Under the pieces are notes generated by a model. It did no database searches, was not told the DNA's origin, and saw only the letters and a program-made list of their open reading frames with translations. Positions 27,101 to 36,100 of a stretch of DNA of 64,000 bases are shown here, piece by piece (the stretch's first letter is position 1; each line of letters starts with the position of its first letter). Location of the stretch: assembly GCA_024449915.1 (NCBI GenBank), contig JAMZAV010000900.1, positions 1 through 64,000 of the forward strand, given 5' to 3'. Both the position numbers and the translations under genes were made by a program. This stretch comes from Sweltsa coloradensis. Lineage: Eukaryota > Arthropoda > Insecta > Plecoptera > Chloroperlidae.

Positions 27101-30100
27101 ATAAATGAAGGTTGGGTCACTGCAACAGTCTGAATGTATGTTTGTTTTCATCATTCTACTATACTTCAAACACTAAGGTAGTATAGGATTTGTCGAATAG
27201 GTACAGTATTTCTATTAGATTACAACTAGGTACATTCTGGTGCCACACATTGTGAATGGGTTCAAATAAAAGTTATGTCTGTCCGGGAACATTTAAAAGG
27301 GCATAGCGATGAATGGGACCGACCGGGTTTTGAACACAGTAAGTACCTTGGCGTAGGTGAGCTCGTTGCCGGCCTGCATGGTGTAGAACGCCCTGTCAAT
27401 GCCGGACAGACCGACGTAGGCACCGGGCTCACCGTAGATCGCCACCTCCACCTTCTCACCGGTGCGAGCCTTGCGGTTGTTGATGAACACCGTGAACTAA
27501 AAGCAGAACACTTGACAATAAGAACAGAAACACTAGCTCATTGAAAACAAACAAATTAGATTAAAAATTATCTAGAAAAATACTATCTTCATATTTGAGT
27601 TGAGTTGAATTCGAAGGTTGAAATTTGATTACATAGTCTGATGTACGATGAATTTGACTCAAATGTGTTGGACTAAAGCTGCTAATTTGCATACAACACA
27701 AAAACTATTTTATACGTAATTGCACACATCCAAGAAGACGGAACTATAATGAAGTATTGTACAGGCAACACATTTGAAAAACCATTAGGCCCTTTGCATC
27801 AAACCTACTTAAAACTTGCAAATATTTGAGTAAAATTATATGATAATATGATGGATGTCCAAGTAGGCCTAGGTACTCATATTTCCCATCAGTAGACCGT
27901 ATTAAAGCAAAGCTAAAGTAGACAATAAGGTTGAGCTCACGTTATTGCGCGAGATGCCATTGACTGGGAAGGTGAGACTGTCCGCGACCGTGTCTCCGTA
28001 TCGGCCCACGTGGTAGACCACGACCGTTGCGGCCGGCGCCATCTCCGAGCTGAGGGTGACGGCAAACGTCCGTATCGTAGCCTGCATCCTCTGTTGTCCG
28101 GTGAGCAGGACGATGCCCTTGGACATGATGACGTAGTTGAACGTCTCGTGGTAGAAGTTGCTCTGCACGTGGAGTATCACGTACTCGCCCACCTAGAACA
28201 GCGACCAGACGGTTTGGTAAAGAAACAAACATCACCAGCTTTTACTCTGGTTGCTTCACGAGTCTCGCTAGAAAACTTGATCGCTCATCCTTCGTTGCCT
28301 TAAATTGTAAGTAGATAAAAGACTAGACCTACACAAACTGAGAGCAAATTATTGTTTTTTTTATAAGGATTAAGGGATTAAATAATAATTTAGAAATAAA
28401 ATATATTTGAGAGTAGTATATTAAAACAGTTAATACAAATTGAAATAACATTCACAAAACATCAAAATCCATTCGAAAATTCAAAAACATTTAAATTTTA
28501 AATATATTTTTTTTAATTAAATTTTTTTTACACGTTGTTTTACATGTTGTCTAATAATCTCAACATTTAGATTGCTAGTTATCAATGTGATTATTTTGTA
28601 ATATTTGCATTGATAAAATTAGTTTACCTTGAAAATTAAAAGGGGGACTACCCTTTGAACACAGTAGTTATGTAGGGTATTGTTCTTCTTTGTAAATCCA
28701 TTGAATTAACTAAGACATTAAACTACCACAGTTAAAGCGGACGGTAGCATGTTGTGTAGGTGCTTACCTTGGCGTGCTGTGTGGACGTTGACACCTTGAT
28801 GTGATGGTTGTTGGGTGAGAAGTGAGCCAACAGCTGAAGGTCGCTGGTCGCCTGTTCACCACCGCTGTCTCTAAAGTCAGCAGATACCTTCATCGACTGG
28901 ACATCGGCCAACAACTCCTTAACGCGCCTGTTCTCTTCGATGCCTGCAACATTGAAGGAAACAATGGAACACGGAAATAACCATGAATCATTAACCCAAG
29001 AGTTTGCACTTTGCTAAGCAATTTTAGAGACAAGTACACATTTTGGATTGTTCATTGCCTAACTACGCTAGTGATTGTGAGTTTGTTTGCCATTTGTTTT
29101 AAATTTGACGTAATTGAAACAATAAAAAAAAACATTTCTTGGGTTAACTCCTGTAGTGACCCATTGCATAAATGCTATTCAATTGTTTTCATTCTGAGTG
29201 TATAGACCATTTTCAGAATTAACTGCGCATGAGCGCTCCGTTGCAAAGCATTATGGGAGAAAGGGCCTTTACATGCTAAATGCCATATGATTGGGATTGT
29301 GGCTGACTGCACTGACATTGTTGGAAACGCAGTTCTCCACACACCCGAGCATATGGCATTTAGCATGTAAATGCCCTTTCTCCCATAATGCTTTGCGCGC
29401 GCGATATAGAGGGCGCTGAGGATTTTGAAAATCGTCTATTGACTAAGTGCAGGGCTACTGTGCTCTGTGAAACACGTCTAGACCTACCCAGCTGTGTCCG
29501 TAGGTCGATCTTGAACCGCCAGATGCCCTCCTGTTCGTTCATCTGAAGCTGCGTGGATTCTATCGAGCGACGGCCGCCGCTGCGAGAGTTGATCTCGGCT
29601 CGGACAAACATCCGGCTGTTCTCCAGTTGTTTGGAACTGATGGGCGAGCCGTCTTGGAACGAGACTGCGAGCTGCGAGGCACAAGGACACAATCAGGTGT
29701 TGGCACTTTAATACGTAGTGAGGAGGTCACTAAAATATAAGCAGAGGCAGCTGAGATCTTGAATTTAAAAATTGCAATTCAAAATGTTGTAGAAAGTGGT
29801 TCATCTTGATATTATGGGAAATTTTGAGACTACAATAATTTTTTACTTTTTCACAAAAACCTCCAATGGCATGTTATTAGGTTTGTTCGTTCGTACACAC
29901 TTTTGTGAAATGAGCCATTTTGGTCCGTTCGTTCGCTTTAGTGTTAAAATAAACTGGCACTCATAACACTAGCCTAGAAGCCAGTGAAAAGTGTAGACAC
30001 TGACTTTTTGAGTGTTAACACTACGTCCGCAAACAAACAAAGTAACAAACCTATTGACTGTGTACATTATGACAACAAGTTTCACACACGGAGTAGTGGC

Positions 30101-33100
30101 ATCGGATCGGCCACAAGACTGTTTTGCACCTTACAGATTTGTTTTAGGGTATTACGCATTAACTTAACGTGCGGCTAACTTTAATGTGGTGGCATTAAAT
30201 TTAACGTTAATGCAGATTATAGAGGATCGCGGTGATGAAACAGAACTACAGAACTGGCTACGAGCCAATGACGTACATAAGCTTTGCGTAGCAAAGCGCT
30301 AGACGCTCAGTCTCCTATCCTTCCAACCGAGCACTAGCGTAACAATTTGAAGCCTCTCTAGTAGGGAAAAACCACTTCACTGCAACATAGATACTTCATC
30401 TAGTTGAATGAACTAAGATGCAGTGGATTATTTGAACGTCGCGGGGATAAACAAATACGTAAACAAATGGCGGACATTTTAAATTTTGCTTCTATGTGTG
30501 AAACGAGAAAAATTGTCATTACTTTCATAAAACAAACCAGAAACCGTCCCGGGCCTAGGCCCAGATAAAGAAAATTATTTATAATACAACAGTGTAAGCC
30601 TTTAGTTCCATTAGGCTATAAAACTACATTCAATTAATGCTAACATTACACGTTTGACAAGCCCTAGGCCTCTCCTAGGCAACCCTAGACCTGCACGACC
30701 TTGTTCAGACACATATTCCGCACAAATAACTAGTTTTGATTACTAAAAGCCTAATGCAGATACACAATAGTATGATAGTCCACCAACTTGAATTGCTTTG
30801 TTCGGAAATCGGAGTAACTGAGAGATTTGCGGAAGAAAGACTGTTTTTCTTCAATAATAACGAGAATTCGCCATCTTGCGGTTTTGATTTTACACCGCTT
30901 GTTAACTCAAAGGCTGTTAGATTTAAGGGTACGATACATTTAGACGGCGGTGGGTTTTTCCCTACTAGAGACAGGGTCAAATTGTCAGGCTCCCCACGGC
31001 CTAACTGTGTGTCTAGCGCTTAGCTTATATTACGTCATTGCTACGAGCGGTATACTCACGTAGACATAGAACGGCATGGCAGGTTTGAAGACTTGCGGTG
31101 ACCCGCCCAAGAAGTCCACCTTGATAGAAGAGTTGTAGATGCGCGCCATGGAGAAGCCTTCAATCACTTCGTCGAGGAATCGGTCTCCGACTGTGGCCGT
31201 TATCATGATCTCGGTCCCCTCCAGAGTAGAAACGTACTTCCGCAACTCCGACATTGGGTAGCGGAACTCGTGGATTCCGTAGAACTAAAACAAACCATTG
31301 GATTACACAACAACTCAGTGGAAAACTAAGCCATACTTCTAGGGTTGACATTTGGAGGAGTCAAGTTTGGAATCGAGTAGGGACTGACTTCTCGCATGGC
31401 AATAATGCAAGATAAGTTTGTTCTTCCTAGGTAGTATAGTTCGTCCGTTTACATTTGACGAATTTCAGCTTTTTCGCCGACTCAGCGGGAGGATGTAAGC
31501 CACTTGTTATAACCAATCCTACAAGGGTTGTAAATTGAAATTCAGTCTTCGCTGACCGTCGTCAATGTTGCCCTTCATTGTGCGCCTCTTTGGCAAACTA
31601 ATGAAGCGCAATAATGGGAACCAAACTAAGTGGCCCGGCGACGGGTTTGCGATTCATTATAATGGACATGTCAATCACTGGGGATCTCCCAGAGGAAGAT
31701 GATCTTGTCAAGAGGTGTGAACAAATCTGGTCTTTTGTCCCTTTGAGGAACTCCAAATTCGTCAACTGTAAACGGACGAACTATAATTATTTACAAACAA
31801 AGATGTGATAAGTACAATGCTAGATGCGTAACAACAGATTTTGACATAATAAACTCCTTAACATTGGGACTACTGCAAATTAAGTAAGGTAAGTAAAGTA
31901 TACCTGAGTGGGTAGGTCTACCTAGATGCCTCAAACATCCCTAAATGAGAAACAAATCAAGTAAAAGTGTTTCTATCTACTTACAAATTTCTTGTATGGC
32001 ACTCCTAAACTGTCGTAGTCCTTTGTTGGATACCAAAATGGGTACTCTTCATCCTGCAAGTAATTATAATTATATTAATGAAAAAAAATTAAGAGCATGA
32101 ACAATGAACATAATATTGAAAAGTATTTGTAATACAAGACTAATGAATGAACTACAATTAGAACTAAAGGAACAGAATTCATCTGTAAGCCTTACATTTG
32201 TACAAATCAAATGTCCAAGGTTCAATTTGTAAACTCTTTACAATAAAACTTACTTTTATTACATAATTTACATGCATAGATTGTTTTAGATAGCCATGTG
32301 AATGTCATATTGACGCTCCCGCACCCCACTTTTTTACATAATAATTTTAAATATGCCCGAGGACTATGCTTGCATAAACCAAAGTAATTCATGCCCATTG
32401 GAAGGGCATCCATTTTGTCTTTATGATATAGCTTAATAAGCTTATTGTAGTTTTAGGTTCCCTAGATCTGCTTTATTCTGTATTAATGCCTAAGTGCTGC
32501 AGGCCCAAACAGATGTCAGCAAGCGTAATACGAGTCTTTGCACACAACAGTTTAACTGTACAGCACATTGTTTAGCATTGTGTCAACTTCAAACAGTCTA
32601 AGAGGGCCTTGTTTCACTAGAGAGCAAGCAAATCTTAAACCCCTGGACGCGACAATACAACCCGATGCCACTCACAAAGGTGAAGAACTTGTCTATGACG
32701 TTGGTCGAGCGATAGAGCGACTGTTGCGCCTGGTTCTGCGACCCCCCGCGGAGTTGCGTGATGGTGGCGCGCAACGTCAGGTTCCCCCGGACCGGCGCTC
32801 CGCTGGTGTAGTTGGCCATCACCTTGCCGTAGATGTAGCGGTCCGTCTCGAAGAAGAACGCGGGCATCGTCACGTTCACCTGGACAACAAGCAACAACAT
32901 GTAGTACACTCGGGGAACAGTGCCTCACAAACTATAGACGGGACCAGATAACCTGGCGCTCGTCAAACTCGAGCAAGAGCACGCACGCCAACGTTGACAA
33001 TTTACACAACTGACAACATTAGGTACACCAAACCTACCTCAAACCTGGTCTGGTAGTATTCCTCCACTTCAAACGTGGCTTCCTCCACTTGACCTTGGGC

Positions 33101-36100
33101 GGTGATCTGTATGATCCACTCCCCGAACACTGGTTGGTCCGACAACTTGTAGCTCAGGCTCACCGTGCCCAGATTAGACTGGAATCAAGAGCAAGATTCA
33201 TTGTTGCTGTAGTATGGGACAAGTGCAGGACATTACGTAGAGAATAAAGTAACCCATGTTGTAGACATATATTTCACTTGAACAATAGTAGTTTTGCTCT
33301 AGGGTATGAGAGCAATGTGGAAGACAAAAACATAGGCCTAGAATGACCACCTATTAATCACAATTAATCACAATCAAGCAGGCTCGTGTTATTATTAAAC
33401 ATCATCTCATAACTACATATACAGTATAGTGTGAATCCTCAATACAAATCATGCCCACAATACAAAGAAAACTTAATAGTACGTACTTGAAATTAGTAGC
33501 AGGGGAGTACAATTGATAGAATGAATTCATCAACACACTTGTCGCCGGTATTGTTTCATAACACTGCAACACTTAACTGTAACAGACTACAGTGGACGCA
33601 CCTGTCTGGAGAGCCACCGCCGCATGATGTGGCGATTAGGGTCCAGCATATACACGTCAACAGCGTCGTCAAACGCCTTCAGCTCAGTGTTGATCGGGAT
33701 CGTGCGGAAGTAAACTGGAAGCAAGACAACGACGAGCTAATACCAGAGGGAACTACCAACCATCGGCGGCCACACGGGTCTGGGAGGTTACATTCAGCTA
33801 TGCAGCAGACAATGTTTCGTAAAGTTGGATTGGAGAAAGGTCGACCGGCTGGGTCTTAGGATGTCTTACCATGTTAGGTAGTGCAACAATGCTTTAAGAG
33901 ACAGTAAGTGTTTGCAGATGAAGGCAATGGATGCGGGATGTGGGTCCAAGACTCCAGGTTCTATGCTTACGACATTACTGAGCCTCAACTGAACAAGCCA
34001 AAGCTCGAGGGCCACAGAGCAACTTGAGGTAGGCATTGGATAATTTCGGTATAGTTAGCAAGGAACTGTAAAAAGTTCTAAATTGTTTTACTTGAGGAAA
34101 GTGATGGAGAATGCTCAAGGGGCTGCTCAAAACACAATTTCAAAACACTATCATGTATAATACTTCCGTGTAGAGAGAGTACGACTAACAAACACAAGTG
34201 TACCGTCCGCAACTAGGATAACGTGCCCCACCAACCTGTCTGGCCCTGCATGTAGACCGGCTTGTCCGTCTGAACGAAGATGGTCATGGAACGCTGGGAG
34301 AAAGTGATGATGGTCTCGTTGATAAACGCCGTGCCTCCCATCAGACCGTCGTACTGTCCCTCCACCCGCAGCTTGTAGATACCGGGCACGCTCGTGGCGG
34401 GAACCTGCGGACGGGAGGGAACGCACTCGGTCAGAACACTAGACATGGCCTCTTGTTCAATCACATCGTCATGTACTCTTAGTGCATTGTCTACCATCTA
34501 GAGCTACACATTGTCAATATTATTATTGTAAAACTAGGAAAACGCTTAAGTCCCGCCGCGTTGTTGGATGAGCGTAATTAGTGAATTGAGCTGCCATGTG
34601 TTATGGGAATTGTTGTTCTGTGGAAAAATCATTATTAAATTGAAATTTTTTTAAATTAAATTAAATAAAATAAAGAATTAACTTAATTTTTCTATTTTTT
34701 TTAATAAATCGTAATTGTTTAAAAAAAATCGTAAAATTGAAATTTTTATAAGAAATAATTTCTCGATTGCACTCAAATTTTACAATAATATATTAATTTA
34801 TAAAATTAAGGTTCTGCGAAAAAATCATTTCAATCGGATAAAGCATGTAGGTGTTATAAGTCAAAGAATTGTTTAAAAAAAGAAAAAACCCGTAAAATTT
34901 CGATTTTTATGATAAATATTTTTTCAATTGCGCTCAAATTTCACAAGAATATCTTAATTCATAAAATAAAGATTCTGTGCAAAAATCATTAAAATCGGAT
35001 AAAGCATGTAGGTGTTATAAGTCGAAGAAATTTTTTAAAAATCAAAAAAAATCGTAAAATTGCGATTTTCATGAGAAAAAATTTTTCGATTGCGCTCAAA
35101 AACGTGGCAGTTCTAAGTTCAGAGATTTCGAAGGCCTCCATAAAATTTCATCGCAATCGGAGTATCGGTTTAGCCGGAATCGTGTTAACAGACACACAAA
35201 AATACAGAAAGAAAAAAAAAACATTCCGGATTTTTTTCTCCAGTGTAGTGAAATGGAATCTTCGCTTCGCTCGCTACGCTCATCCAATAAACAGCTAAAC
35301 AAAAAAATATTATAATGCTAAAAGGAAAAGAATAGAATCCATTATTTATTTTTTATGTTTGAAGATTTAATTTTTGTAATTTGTAGTAATACTTTAAGTA
35401 CTTTTCATTGAAATATAAGTAAGACCTATGTGACAGACAACTATTTAATTTTGATAAGCGAATGGAATCAAATTTGGATTATTAAAAGTATCGTCAAATG
35501 GCAAGACCTTGTTTGTTGTAACGTTTTGATGAAAAAGACGTAACATAAGACGAAAGCATTTCTCCTTAACCATGGGACACCTCATCCCCTACTTCTAGTA
35601 CAACAGGCAAGTTACTGTCATCCTTGTTTATCAGTGAAGAGAAAAATAAATAATAAGACAACGCACCCTCATGATGAGCGTCTCTGGGATCCCCTCCTTC
35701 ACTTCCTGGTTGTCGGCGCTCATCTCGACGCCGTTGCGAGAGATCGACGCCCGCACGGTGAGCGGCAGCGGAGCCTGGAGAACGGTCACCGCCACCCGGT
35801 ACACCTGGCCCGGACGAACCATGCGCGAAGCAACGATGAAGTACGTCCTGGACAGATTTAAATACAACTTTCTTATGTGTGGCACAACAATATCACAATA
35901 TTATGGATGTTGACTGATGTCAAATTTCACAATCGGCGAGCAGAAATAATAATTAATAGCCTAATGGTTATAAAAAATTCCAAGTAGGCTGCCAATGATT
36001 TAATTACAAATCAATGCCTGAAATTTTAACATGGCAACATGATGACCTTTAAATAAAATATAAACGGTTGTTCAGTTCGGTAATAAATGTACTACTGCAG

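Noticed and set aside
30736..31023. 95-codon open frame (+) in intron 8
   Set aside because: Not recognised and inside a probable mobile element; noted only in that entry.
32568..32951. 127-codon open frame (+) opposite exon 6
   Set aside because: It lies antisense to a well-supported Mcr exon and owes its length to the GC-rich exon.
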